This document shows positions 25,252 to 34,800 of a stretch of 51,006 nt of DNA, piece by piece. A program made the position numbers and the translations under genes. Source of the DNA: Singulisphaera sp. GP187. Its GTDB lineage: Bacteria > Planctomycetota > UBA1135 > UBA2386. Each line of letters begins with the position of its first letter. Position 1 is the stretch's first letter. Under the pieces are notes generated by a model. That model did no database searches. It was not told the origin of the DNA and was given only the letters and a program-made list of their open reading frames with translations. The DNA is taken from positions 1 to 51,006 of the forward strand of contig CAMBXM010000007.1 of assembly GCA_945871815.1 (NCBI GenBank), written 5' to 3'.

Positions 25252-27108
25252 ATGTGCGGAATCACCGGAGTCTACTTTTCCGAACGCGCGCGAGTCGTCG
25301 ATACCGAGCAGCTTCGAGCGATGGCGAACGCATTGGCCCACCGAGGCCCCGATGGTGATGGCGTCGTCGTCGGCCCAGGCTGGGGCTTTGCCCATCGGCG
25401 CTTGGCAATCGTGGACCTCGCTAGCGGGCAGCAGCCGATGACGACCGCGGACGGGACGTTGACGGTTACCTTCAACGGTGAGATCTACAACTACCTGGAA
25501 GTCCGAGCAGTCTTGGAGCAGGAAGGAGCGGTGTTCTGCACCAACAGCGACACCGAGGTGTTGCTCCACGGCTATCGCGCATGGGGCACGGGTCTGGCGC
25601 GCCATCTTCGCGGCATGTTTGCGTTTGCCGTGATCGACCGGAATGAGCACACGCTCTATTGCGCCCGTGACCGGATGGGCAAGAAGCCGTTTCATTGGAC
25701 GATGCAGGATGGTCGCTTTGCCTTCGCATCGGAGATCAAAGCGCTGCACGTGCTCGGCATCGATCGAACGCTACGTCCTGATGCAGTGGGGCAGTTCTTT
25801 GCCCTTCGCTACGTTCCCGACCCCATCTCCATCTTCAACTCGGTGAACAAGTTGCCGCCGGCACACTGGTGCCTCGTTCGTGGCGATGCCGTCCGGACGG
25901 AGCGCTACTGGGACATCCCTTTCGATGAGGTCGACGATCGGTCAGAGCCAGAGCAGCAGGCGGCCGCCCTGTCGCTGCTCGATGAGTGCACCAAGATCCG
26001 ATTGATGGGCGAGGTGCCACTGGCGCCGTTCCTGTCCGGCGGCATCGACAGCTACGCCGTGGTCGATTCCATGATCCGCAGCCAAGGTGGAGGGGTTCGC
26101 GCCTGCACGATTGGGTTCGACGATCCCGCCTTCGACGAACGCGCCGGTGCGAGACAGTCGGCCAGAGCATGCGGAGCCGAACTCATCGAAGAAGAGCTTT
26201 CGATTGCGGCGATGACCGAGATCGACTGGCTAGCACAGACGTTTGATGAGCCCTTCTCCGACAGCAGTGCGGTGCCGACGTACCACGTCAGCCGGCTGGC
26301 GCGGAAGCACGTGACCGTGGCCTTGTCCGGAGATGGCGGCGACGAGAACTTCTGCGGCTATCGACGCTACGTGTTCGACTGGCGAGAGAACCAGGCGCGC
26401 GGGTGGCTCCCCTCGTCCATGTGGGCTGGGCTTGCCGCCCTGGCGCCGAAGGGCGATTGGCTGCCTAGACCTCTACGCCTTCGCCGCACGCTGCAGAATC
26501 TGGCCCGCGATCCGGCCTTGGCCTACGCGCGCTCCGTCAGCGCCAATCTGCCGGAAGAAGTCCTCTCGGTAATTCGCCCGGAGTTGCGCGCGGCGATCGG
26601 CGATCCGTTGCAGCCCGTGCTCGACGCGTATCGACGTGGTCAGAATCGGGATCCGCTGCAGCGAGCTACCGCTGCCGACTTCGCCACGTGGCTGCCGGGC
26701 GACATCCTGGTCAAAGTCGACCGCACCTCGATGGCGACCGCGCTTGAAGTCCGAGCGCCGTTTCTCGACCAGAAGATGGTCGAGTTCGCCGCGCGGATTC
26801 CGACTGCCCGCAAGTTGCATGGGGCACAGACCAAGGTGTTCCTTCGACGCGCGTTGGCGCGCCGGCTCGATCCGGCGGCGCTGACCCGCAAGAAGCAGGG
26901 ATTCTCGGTGCCGCTGCGCAGTTGGCTGCAGGGTCGTGTTGGTGACTTGTTGAGCTTGGAACTCGAGGGCCGACAGTTGCGCGAGTGGGTCGACCCAGAA
27001 GTCGTGCGCTCGATGCTCGTGCAGCACCGGCGCGGGGTGCGCGACCACGCCGAAATGCTGTGGGCGGTGCTGATGTTTGCGCGCTTCCTCCGCCGGTGGT
27101 GCGCATGA
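25252..27108 (+). CDS. Asparagine synthase-like amidotransferase, exosortase A-associated type
   Basis: A glutamine-dependent amidotransferase of 618 residues. Cys2 is the glutaminase nucleophile (MCGITGVY), followed by AHRGPDGDG and the FNGEIYNY block. The synthase part has the ATP-pyrophosphatase loop FLSGGIDSY near residue 263 and SGDGGDENFCGYRRY near residue 360. Residues such as LRYVPDPISIF and KLPPAHW fit the exosortase A-associated amidotransferase group better than housekeeping AsnB. In this setting it probably amidates a sugar acid of the polymer rather than free aspartate; that is inference. It overlaps the next gene by four bases (ATGA). Confidence 0.88.
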   Translation: MCGITGVYFSERARVVDTEQLRAMANALAHRGPDGDGVVVGPGWGFAHRRLAIVDLASGQQPMTTADGTLTVTFNGEIYNYLEVRAVLEQEGAVFCTNSDTEVLLHGYRAWGTGLARHLRGMFAFAVIDRNEHTLYCARDRMGKKPFHWTMQDGRFAFASEIKALHVLGIDRTLRPDAVGQFFALRYVPDPISIFNSVNKLPPAHWCLVRGDAVRTERYWDIPFDEVDDRSEPEQQAAALSLLDECTKIRLMGEVPLAPFLSGGIDSYAVVDSMIRSQGGGVRACTIGFDDPAFDERAGARQSARACGAELIEEELSIAAMTEIDWLAQTFDEPFSDSSAVPTYHVSRLARKHVTVALSGDGGDENFCGYRRYVFDWRENQARGWLPSSMWAGLAALAPKGDWLPRPLRLRRTLQNLARDPALAYARSVSANLPEEVLSVIRPELRAAIGDPLQPVLDAYRRGQNRDPLQRATAADFATWLPGDILVKVDRTSMATALEVRAPFLDQKMVEFAARIPTARKLHGAQTKVFLRRALARRLDPAALTRKKQGFSVPLRSWLQGRVGDLLSLELEGRQLREWVDPEVVRSMLVQHRRGVRDHAEMLWAVLMFARFLRRWCA

Positions 27109-28313
27109 AGCCGTTGGTGTTGACATTCACCAACCTGTTTCCGTCGTCGGTCATGCCGACGCACGGAATCTTCGTGCAAGAGCGTATGACCCGCGTTGCT
27201 GCGGCGATGCCCGAGGTGGATTGGCAAGTGGTCGCACCGGTGCCGCAGGTCGCTTGGCTTGTCCGGAACGGACTCTACAAACGCTGGCACACGGTTCCCG
27301 ATCGCGAGGTGGTGGACTCCGTGGTCGTACACCATCCGCGCTTCCGCCACTGGCCAGGGTTGTCGGCGCGACGACAGGCCGATGCCGTCGCAGCCGGGGC
27401 AATCGACTTGGTTCGCACGCTCGCCAAGGGTCGCAAGGTCGTGCTCGACGCGCACTATGTCTGGCCCGATGGCATTGCCGCGGCGGTGATCGCGCGGCAA
27501 TTGTCCCTGCCGTTCGTGATGACGGCTCGCGGCACGGATATCAACGTACTCGCAAAAGACTCGGTCATTCGCGCTCGCATTGCCGAAGCCGTCCCCCGGG
27601 CTGTGCGTTGCTACGCGGTGAGCCGAGCACTCGCGGATCGGTTCGCCCACGCGGCTGGACTACCGATGGACCACGTCGAAGTGGCCCGCAACGGAGTCGA
27701 TCTCGAGCGCTTCCGCCCCGGCAACGCCGCCTCGGCGCGACGAGAACTCGGCCTGCCTGCGAACGGGCGGCTGTTGCTCGGCATCGGCCGCCAGGTCGCG
27801 GCCAAGGGCTTTCATCTTGCTGCCGCGGCGCTGTCGCAGTTGCCAAACGACGTCCGTCTCGTCTTGGTCGGCGATGGTCCCGACCGCTCGGTCATCCAGG
27901 ATGCCGGTGGGGACCGCGTCATTTTCCTCGGCACCCAGCCACCGGAACGTGTGGCGCTGGCGTGTCGGGCTTGCGACCTGCTCGTGTTACCGAGCGAACG
28001 CGAAGGCTGGCCCAATGTGGTCACCGAGGCGCTGGCTTCAGGGCTTCGTGTTGTGGCGACCCGGACCGGCGGTATCCCCGAGATTCTCGGCGACCCGCCA
28101 CCAGCGGATGGTTCGCTTGGGGCCCTGATCGCGGAACCGGATGCGGACCTTCTGGCCGCAGCGATTGCGGCAGTGCTCGCCGTGCCGGCCGAACCCGCGC
28201 GCGTGCGCCAGCACGCCGAGCAGTTCGGATGGGAGTCGCCTGTGCTGCAACTGTGCACCATTTTTCGCCAAGCGCTCGGGCTTGATGCCGCGGCGCTGGG
28301 GGTGCGGCGATGA
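27105..28313 (+). CDS. Glycosyltransferase family 4
   Basis: A 402-residue GT-B fold enzyme. The N-terminal half opens LVLTFTNLFPSSVMPTHGIFVQER, typical of bacterial GT4 polysaccharide enzymes, and contains MTARGTDINV. The C-terminal GT1-like half shows GIGRQVAAKGFHLA, LVGDGPDRS, and the donor-binding block PSEREGWPNVVTEALASG, with the EX7E pair. It is probably a retaining transferase that adds one sugar to the lipid-linked repeat unit; donor and acceptor are unknown. The ATG at 27105 overlaps the amidotransferase stop and begins the family N-terminus. The next gene also overlaps by four bases. Confidence 0.9.
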   Translation: MKPLVLTFTNLFPSSVMPTHGIFVQERMTRVAAAMPEVDWQVVAPVPQVAWLVRNGLYKRWHTVPDREVVDSVVVHHPRFRHWPGLSARRQADAVAAGAIDLVRTLAKGRKVVLDAHYVWPDGIAAAVIARQLSLPFVMTARGTDINVLAKDSVIRARIAEAVPRAVRCYAVSRALADRFAHAAGLPMDHVEVARNGVDLERFRPGNAASARRELGLPANGRLLLGIGRQVAAKGFHLAAAALSQLPNDVRLVLVGDGPDRSVIQDAGGDRVIFLGTQPPERVALACRACDLLVLPSEREGWPNVVTEALASGLRVVATRTGGIPEILGDPPPADGSLGALIAEPDADLLAAAIAAVLAVPAEPARVRQHAEQFGWESPVLQLCTIFRQALGLDAAALGVRR

Positions 28314-29488
28314 GTTTGCGCATCCTCTATCACCATCGCATCCGTGCTGATGACGGCCAAGCCGTTCATGTTCGCGAGCTGATCGAAGCGCTGCGCCACC
28401 GCGGCCACGAAGTCCAAGAGTGCGCCTTGGTGCAGAAGACCAATGCCACCGCGGCGTCGGCCAAGGGCAAGGCCTCGTTCTGGCAACGCCTGTCGTTGCC
28501 TCGCGCCGCGGTCGAGGTGTTGGAGGTAGCCTACAATCGCCGCGCCCGCTCGATGCTGCGCGACGCTGCGGCCAAGTTGCGCCCGCACCTCGTCTACGAA
28601 CGTCATGCGCTGCATTGCCGCGCCGGTCTCGACGTGGCTCGTGAACTCTCTGTGCCGCTCTTGTTGGAGGTCAACTCGCCGATGGCGGACGAGATGGAGA
28701 AACTGGGTCTGCTGCGCTTGCCGCGCCGTGCGCGAGCAACCGAGCGCTTGGTGCTCACCTCCGCGGATCGCGTGCTCGCGGTCACCGAGGTGCTCGGCAG
28801 TCGATTGGTCCAACTCGGCGCGCGCAAAGAGGCGATCCGCGTGATCGGCAACGGGGCAGAGCCTGGGCGCTACGACCTAGCTGCCCGCTCCGCGGGTGAC
28901 GCCATCCGTCGCCGCTGGAACCTGCCCGAAGACGCGGTTGTGGTCGGTTTTGTTGGCTACATGCGGCCGTGGCACCGGCTCGAGCTTGTGCTGTCGCTCA
29001 TGCAGCGACCACAGTTCCGTCATCTGCATCTCGTGCTGCTCGGAGACGGGCCGGCGCTGTCTGGTCTCGTGCAACAGGCGGCATCCGCCTCGCTGCAGTC
29101 GCGCATGCATGTGCTCGGGACCGTTCCGAGTTCGCTCGTGCCGGCTCACGTTTGCGCCTTCGATGTGGCTTTGATTCCGGCGATCAACGACTACGCCTCA
29201 CCGCTCAAGCTGTTCGATTCCCTGGCTGCTGGTGTGGCGACGATCGCGCCCAATCAGGCCAACTTGCGCGAGGTCGTCACCCATGGGGTGCATGCGCTGC
29301 TGTTCGAGCCGGGCGAGATCGAGAGTCTCGCGCAGAATCTGCTGCAGCTCGTCGAGGACTCGGCGCTGCGGCAACGGCTTGGCGCGGCTGGTGAGTCCTT
29401 GCTGCGGCAACGCAACTACACCTGGGACGGCAACGCCGCACGCGTCGAGGCCATTGCCGCAGAACTCTTGCTGGGAGTCGGCACGTGA
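28310..29488 (+). CDS. Glycosyltransferase family 4 (second)
   Basis: A 392-residue GT-B enzyme. The start ILYHHRIRADDGQAVHVRELIEALRHRGHEV is the acceptor-domain opening of GT4 enzymes (shown in pieces: DDGQAVHVREL near residue 14). Later blocks are VIGNGAEPGRYD, VVGFVGYMRPWHRLE, LLGDGPALSGL, and SPLKLFDSLAAGVATIAPNQ, where a classical EX7E first Glu is replaced by the SPLKLFD segment seen in many GT4 members. It lies between another GT4 gene and the exosortase gene, overlapping both by four bases. Donor and acceptor are unknown. Confidence 0.88.
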   Translation: MSLRILYHHRIRADDGQAVHVRELIEALRHRGHEVQECALVQKTNATAASAKGKASFWQRLSLPRAAVEVLEVAYNRRARSMLRDAAAKLRPHLVYERHALHCRAGLDVARELSVPLLLEVNSPMADEMEKLGLLRLPRRARATERLVLTSADRVLAVTEVLGSRLVQLGARKEAIRVIGNGAEPGRYDLAARSAGDAIRRRWNLPEDAVVVGFVGYMRPWHRLELVLSLMQRPQFRHLHLVLLGDGPALSGLVQQAASASLQSRMHVLGTVPSSLVPAHVCAFDVALIPAINDYASPLKLFDSLAAGVATIAPNQANLREVVTHGVHALLFEPGEIESLAQNLLQLVEDSALRQRLGAAGESLLRQRNYTWDGNAARVEAIAAELLLGVGT

Positions 29489-31008
29489 ATCCGATCCTCG
29501 CCGTCATCGCACCCCTGATCCTCGCCTACGCCCTGCCGCTGTGGTGGTGCTGGGAGCTGTGGTCCCTGCCCGAGGGCTACTTCGCGCATGGGCCCCTGGT
29601 CCCGATCGTCATGGCGGCGGTCATCTGGGGGCGTCGATCGGACTGGCGCTCGCGCGAAGCGCGCCTGGACCTTCGCGGGTTATGGTTGCTCGGTCCGGCG
29701 CTGTTCGTGCATATCGTCGGTGCCGCCTTGACCATCGACTCGCTGTCGGCCGCCAGTCTCGTCCTGGCGGTTCCGGGCGCGGCCTGGGTGGCCTTCGGCC
29801 GCGACCGACTTGCTGGTCTCTGGCCAGTGCTTTGGATGTTTGCATTCGCCGTGCCGATGCCCATCTATGTCACCGACCGAGTGGCCTTCGAGTTGAAGGA
29901 GATCGCGGTGCGCGGGGGAGTGTGGCTCGCGGAGAACACCGGGCTTGCGATCACCAACGAAGGTGCGTCGTTGTTCGTTCCTGGCCAGACCGAGTCCTTG
30001 AACGTCGCCGACCCGTGCGGTGGCCTCCGGTCGTTGCTGGCGATGATCACGCTGGTCTATTGCATCGCGTTCTTCGTCGGTCCTAAGACGATGTGGCGGC
30101 GAGTGCTGTTGCTCTTGGCGGCAGCTCCGATCGCCGTGTTCGTCAACCTCCTTCGCATCACTGCGATTTGCTGGCTGGCCTACTTCGAAGGTGTCCAGTT
30201 CGCGAGCGCCACGGGCCACGATGTCTTGAACGGCTTGGCATGGGTCGTCGACCTGACCCTGGTCCTCGGCATGGATGCCCTGCTGTCGCGCAGTCGGGCA
30301 GCGCAACGGAGCTCGGCTGGGCCGCCAACTTCCGAGAGGCTGCCGCTGGCCGCAGTGTTGGCGCCGCCGCCGGCGACTGGTCACTCGGCAACGCGCCTCG
30401 GTGCGGTCTTGTGGCCCTTTGCACTTGGTCTCCTCCTCTTGTCGCTGACCAAGCCGGAAGCAGATCGTTCGGGCCGCGCCGTGGCGCTGCCTGCGGTGAT
30501 CGGGCCTTTTGAGCAGAAGGAACTGTTCGCGATGACGCCGCGCATGTTCCAACTGCTCGGCACCGACGACGCCACCTGGCGGCGCTACGAAGACGAAGCC
30601 CAGCAGACGATGTTTGTCGTCGCTGTGTTTCATGGCAGCAATTGGAAGAGCATCCACCCGCCGCACATCTGCCTGCTTGGTAGCGACATGGACATCGTGG
30701 GGGAAGGGAAGGTGGAGTTGTCGTCGGGCGAGACGGACCAGGCCGGCCGGATCCTGCTGCGGACGCGCCGCGGCGGTCGCCCGTACCTGAGTCTCTATGC
30801 CTACGGCTCGCACGGTCTGTGCACCGGCAGCTATCTCGAGTTCTTCCTGCACCACGCACCGCGAGCGCTGTTTCGCTCGACCAACGACGGCTTCTTGCTG
30901 CGCGTCGAGACCTATGCCGATGGCCCGGGCGGCGAAGCGGCGGCCGATGCGCGCTGCGAAGCGTTACTCGCTTCCCTGATGAAGCAGGCCAGAGGGTTGT
31001 TGCCGTGA
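29485..31008 (+). CDS. Exosortase fused to an EpsI domain
   Basis: The 507-residue product has two parts. Residues 1-270 are a polytopic exosortase, a cysteine transpeptidase-like sorting enzyme, with the expected triad Cys178 (DPCGGLRSLL), Arg224 (VNLLRITAI) and His245 (TGHDVLNGLAW). After a Pro/Ala linker and one more membrane helix (ALGLLLLSL), residues 330-500 form an EpsI (DUF3485) domain with HPPHICLLGSDMDIV. The usual motif is CSGLR; here it is CGGLR. EpsI is encoded separately or fused in exosortase A loci. The start GTG at 29485 overlaps the GT4 stop (GTGA). No PEP-CTERM substrate is in the window. Confidence 0.9.
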   Translation: MNPILAVIAPLILAYALPLWWCWELWSLPEGYFAHGPLVPIVMAAVIWGRRSDWRSREARLDLRGLWLLGPALFVHIVGAALTIDSLSAASLVLAVPGAAWVAFGRDRLAGLWPVLWMFAFAVPMPIYVTDRVAFELKEIAVRGGVWLAENTGLAITNEGASLFVPGQTESLNVADPCGGLRSLLAMITLVYCIAFFVGPKTMWRRVLLLLAAAPIAVFVNLLRITAICWLAYFEGVQFASATGHDVLNGLAWVVDLTLVLGMDALLSRSRAAQRSSAGPPTSERLPLAAVLAPPPATGHSATRLGAVLWPFALGLLLLSLTKPEADRSGRAVALPAVIGPFEQKELFAMTPRMFQLLGTDDATWRRYEDEAQQTMFVVAVFHGSNWKSIHPPHICLLGSDMDIVGEGKVELSSGETDQAGRILLRTRRGGRPYLSLYAYGSHGLCTGSYLEFFLHHAPRALFRSTNDGFLLRVETYADGPGGEAAADARCEALLASLMKQARGLLP

Positions 31009-31010
31009 CG

Positions 31011-31892
31011 ATGGCGCACGCGCTATCGGTCGATGTCGAGGACTGGTTTCAGGTCCTCAACATGAGCCAGCAGATCGACCGAGCGGATTGGGACCGCTTC
31101 GAACTCCGCTGCGTCGATGCAACGCGCCGTTTGCTCGACTTGTTCGATCGGCGACAGGCCCGCGCCACGTTCTTCTTTCTCGGTTGGATCGCCGAGCGCG
31201 CACCGCGCCTCGTCACCGAAGTGCACGCGGCCGGTCATGAGATCGGCAGTCACGGCTACGACCACCAGCTGCTGCCAGATGTCGGGCGCGCGGGCTTCGC
31301 CAACGAACTCCGCCTCACGAGCGACCTGCTCGAGTCGATCTGTGGCGAACGGCCGCGCGCATTCCGGGCTTGCACGTGGTCGATCACCAAGCGCTCGGCG
31401 TGGGCGATCGATGAGTTGCTGGCAGCTGGCTTCACCATCGACAGTTCGATCTATCCAATCTTGCACCCCGACTACGGGGTGCGCGGCGCGCCGAGTTCGC
31501 CGTATCGACTGGCGACCGCTGACGGGGAAGTGCTCGAGGTGCCGCCCTTGTGTTGGGACGTCTTCGGTAGGCGTCTGCCGGTCGGTGGGGGCGGCTATCT
31601 GCGCCTGTTCCCGCTCTGGATGCTGCGCCGAGGACTTTGGCAACAGGAGCGACGTGGAGCGCCGGGCTGCGTCTATCTACACCCGTGGGAAGTGGATCCG
31701 GATCAGCCCCGCCAACCGCTCGGCGGGCTGCGCGGCTTTCGCCACTACGTGAACCTGCGCAAGACCCTGCCCAAACTCGATCGCTTGCTTGGCGAGTTCC
31801 GTTTCACCACGGTGTCCGCGTCGCTCGCTCAGTTCGGCGACAACTGGCGGACGAAGCTGCCGACGTTTCGTGCCAGCGAACTGCTCGGGTAG
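31011..31892 (+). CDS. Polysaccharide deacetylase, exosortase A locus type
   Basis: A 293-residue NodB-homology carbohydrate esterase that would remove acetyl groups from the exopolysaccharide. The N-terminus ALSVDVEDWFQV, the metal-binding SHGYDH, HPWEVDPDQPRQPL and RHYVNLRKTL match the deacetylase subfamily found in exosortase A loci. Asp of DVED and the two His residues are present. The usual RAPSFSI block reads RACTWSIT here. ATG 31011 is used; an in-frame GTG at 31005 would overlap the exosortase stop as GTGA and is equally possible. Its last 64 bases overlap the end of the convergent TPR gene. Confidence 0.9.
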   Translation: MAHALSVDVEDWFQVLNMSQQIDRADWDRFELRCVDATRRLLDLFDRRQARATFFFLGWIAERAPRLVTEVHAAGHEIGSHGYDHQLLPDVGRAGFANELRLTSDLLESICGERPRAFRACTWSITKRSAWAIDELLAAGFTIDSSIYPILHPDYGVRGAPSSPYRLATADGEVLEVPPLCWDVFGRRLPVGGGGYLRLFPLWMLRRGLWQQERRGAPGCVYLHPWEVDPDQPRQPLGGLRGFRHYVNLRKTLPKLDRLLGEFRFTTVSASLAQFGDNWRTKLPTFRASELLG

Positions 31893-34800
31893 CGTTCGAG
31901 CAAGGTCGTGAGATGTTGCTTGGCGCGGATCTTGGCGGGTTGACCTGGCAGCATCAGGTTCGCGAGTGCGCGGGCGAAGAGGCTGAGTTCTCCCTGATCG
32001 CCGGCGGCGGCCAGGAGTTGCTCGGCAGTTGCTGCCGCACCGCGCCGCAACGCGATCAGACCTGCCGCAAATTGGCCGCGCGGGGTCGCGCGCACTTCCG
32101 GCGGTAGGCGCTCGAACATCGAAACGTCTTCGAGCGAGAGGCGCCGATGCGTGGCGGCGAGCGCCACGAACTCGATCGCGAATGCGGGGTCAACAATGTA
32201 GCCAAGGAAGCTCCGGGCGCCGGCGATTCCGACCTGGGCCTCCCGCGCCGCCGTCATGAGGCGGGCGCGTTCGAGCCAAAGCTGCGGCATCGTCGGGTGT
32301 TCGGAGAGCAACGTGTCACACAGCGCGAGCGCCTTCGTTGCGCCTGCTGCCTTCTCCACCAGACCGAGGGCACGAAGCGCGATGCTCCAGTCACCCTTGG
32401 CGCGACAGCAGGCTCGCACCGCCGCCGAGACCATTGCTTCGAGTTCGGTCATCGGCAGGTGCTCGAGCCGTGACTCCTCGGCTAGGAGGTAGGCGAATGC
32501 CTCAGCCTCATGTCGTTGCTGCGTCAAGTCGGCGAGGGCGGCCGCGCGCATCGCATCGCGTGTCGGTTGCGGCAGGTCGCTGCTGCGGCTGGTCGCGAGG
32601 CGGAACAGCGCCCGCGCCGCTTCCTCTTGGTCGCCCTCGGCCCCGATTGCACGCAACTTGGCAAGTAGCTCGAAGGCCGGAAGCACGAGGCCCTGCTCTA
32701 CCAGTCGTTCCGCATCCCGTGGCGTCGCGTTGCTCTGCACCGGCATGGTGCGCCACGTTTCGGCGAGGATTCGCAAGGCCACGTCGGGTTGCCCCTGGCG
32801 TTCGATATCGGCTGCAACATCGAGAGCGACCATCGCCAGGATTTCCGGGGTCAGCGTGGCCGCCTGCTTGGCGGCGGCCTCGCGCAACTCGACCAGGATG
32901 GGCCGCGGCACAACGTAGCCAGGGAGGGCGCGGGCGCGGACGACTTCGCCGTAGAGGGGTAGAGAACGCGATCCGTTCTCGAAGAGGGTGGCGTGAATCG
33001 CTGCAGCGGCGGTGACATCGCCGGCTGCGGCCAACGCGCGTGCATGCAGCATGGCAAGCGTTGGTGAGCTGATCAGTCTCTGGCGCAAGGTCGCTGCGCT
33101 TTGGACGGCTTGGCCTGCGAGTCTTGGTTCGGCAAGCTGGCAGCACAACGTAAGGACCTCGCGTTGGAGATCGGCCGGCGCTCGCCCGAGTTCTTCACCG
33201 AATGGCCTGGGCTTGCCGGTCACAGTCAGGGCGTAGGCCGTGGCCACGAGCAAATCGCTCGGATCGCGAGCCAGCTGCTTCTGGACCAGGACGTTCGCGC
33301 CCGAATGGCCAAGCAGTATGGCGAGGGCCGGATCCTCGACGATCGGTGCCATCGCCAAGGCAGCGATGGCGCGGGCCGTGTCGCCATGCAGGAACTCGAG
33401 TCGCGCCAAACTCTCGGCGGCGTGGACCCCGTCGTCGAAGCTCAGGGCTGCGGTGAAGTGGGTGCGCGCTGCTTCGGTGCGGCCAAGGGCCAACGACAGC
33501 TCGCCGGCCAAGGCGTGCGTGGCGCCGTCGCGAATCTCGATGGCATCGCCGAGGGCGAGGGCCTCGCCAAGCAGCATGCTGGCGGTGCGCGGGCGCTTGG
33601 TCCGCCAGAGGGCCGCTGCCGCGGTCGCAAAGGCGCGCGCTGCCTCGGGACCGTTCCAGTGCAGGTCCGCAACAGCCATGCGCGCGAGTTCGAGCAACAT
33701 GGCGTCCTCGGTGACCGCGGCCGAGGCCGTGAGACACGCGAGGCCAGCGCTCAGGAGATCGGCGCCCGTGCGCGCATCGAGCGTCGGTGGCATCGCGGCA
33801 CGCGCGCGGGCAAGAACGGTCAGAGCGTTGATCGCCTCGCCTTTGCTGGCCACCGCGGTGGCAGCAAGCGCCAACAACTTGGCCGATGCATCGGGCATCG
33901 CAATGGCGCGGCGGGCCAACGCCAGGAGGCCAGGACTGTCGTCTTCGATGGCGCAGCGCAACAGTGCGGCGAGCACGTCCTTCGAATCGGGCATCACGCG
34001 CACTGCCATGGGTAGCAAGGCGCGGACCGGCATTTCATTGGCAGTGCGAACCTCGAACGCCAGGCGAACGGCTTCGTCGCACTCCGGATGCGAGACGATC
34101 AGGCGGTCGAGCACTTCGATCGCGCCTTCGGCATTGTTGGCGAGGATCTCGGCCCGAGCCTCCAGCAAGAACGGCCACCTTGACCAGGGGAATCGATCGG
34201 CGGCCAGTCGCGCACACGACCGTGCTAGTACCGGACGCTGCTGCTTCAGGGCGGCTTCGCCACAGAGGAGATAGCAGATCGGGGCCGGCGGCGCGTCTGG
34301 GCGATCGGTGCCACGTTGGAGACACTGCAGCAGGAGCGAGTTGCCGTCCTGCTGCGAGGCTCGGTAGGCGAGGTCTGCAGCTTCTGCCAAGAGGCGCAGT
34401 GCTTCTTCGTCCTCAGGGCGCTGCTGGAGAATGGCGTTGGCCGTTGCCATGGCAGCAGCTTCCTGACCGAAGCGGATCTGGAGGCGAGCCCGCATGACCT
34501 GCGGCAGCGGATTGCTCGGTCGATAGACACTCCACGAGTCGAGTGTGGCGAGCAGTTCGGTAACCGGCTTGCCGTCACTGATCGCATACTCGATGCGCAA
34601 CGGCATCAGCAGGTCGACCGGGTCGTCGTCATTCTGCGGCGCCGGCTCCCGCAGGCTCATGTCAATGAACCAGCCGAGATTGTTCGCTGTGTGCTCGCGT
34701 TGCTTGCCAAGGACGTTGGCCAAGCCCCACAGGAGTCCGGGTAGGGCGTTGAGGTAACCGCGGCCCTCCATGTACTTCGTGCAGGTCTGCGCCAGGTTGC

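Noticed and set aside
24652-25749. 365-codon minus-strand open frame
   Set aside because: It is antisense to the ligase and amidotransferase genes, with no recognisable domain.
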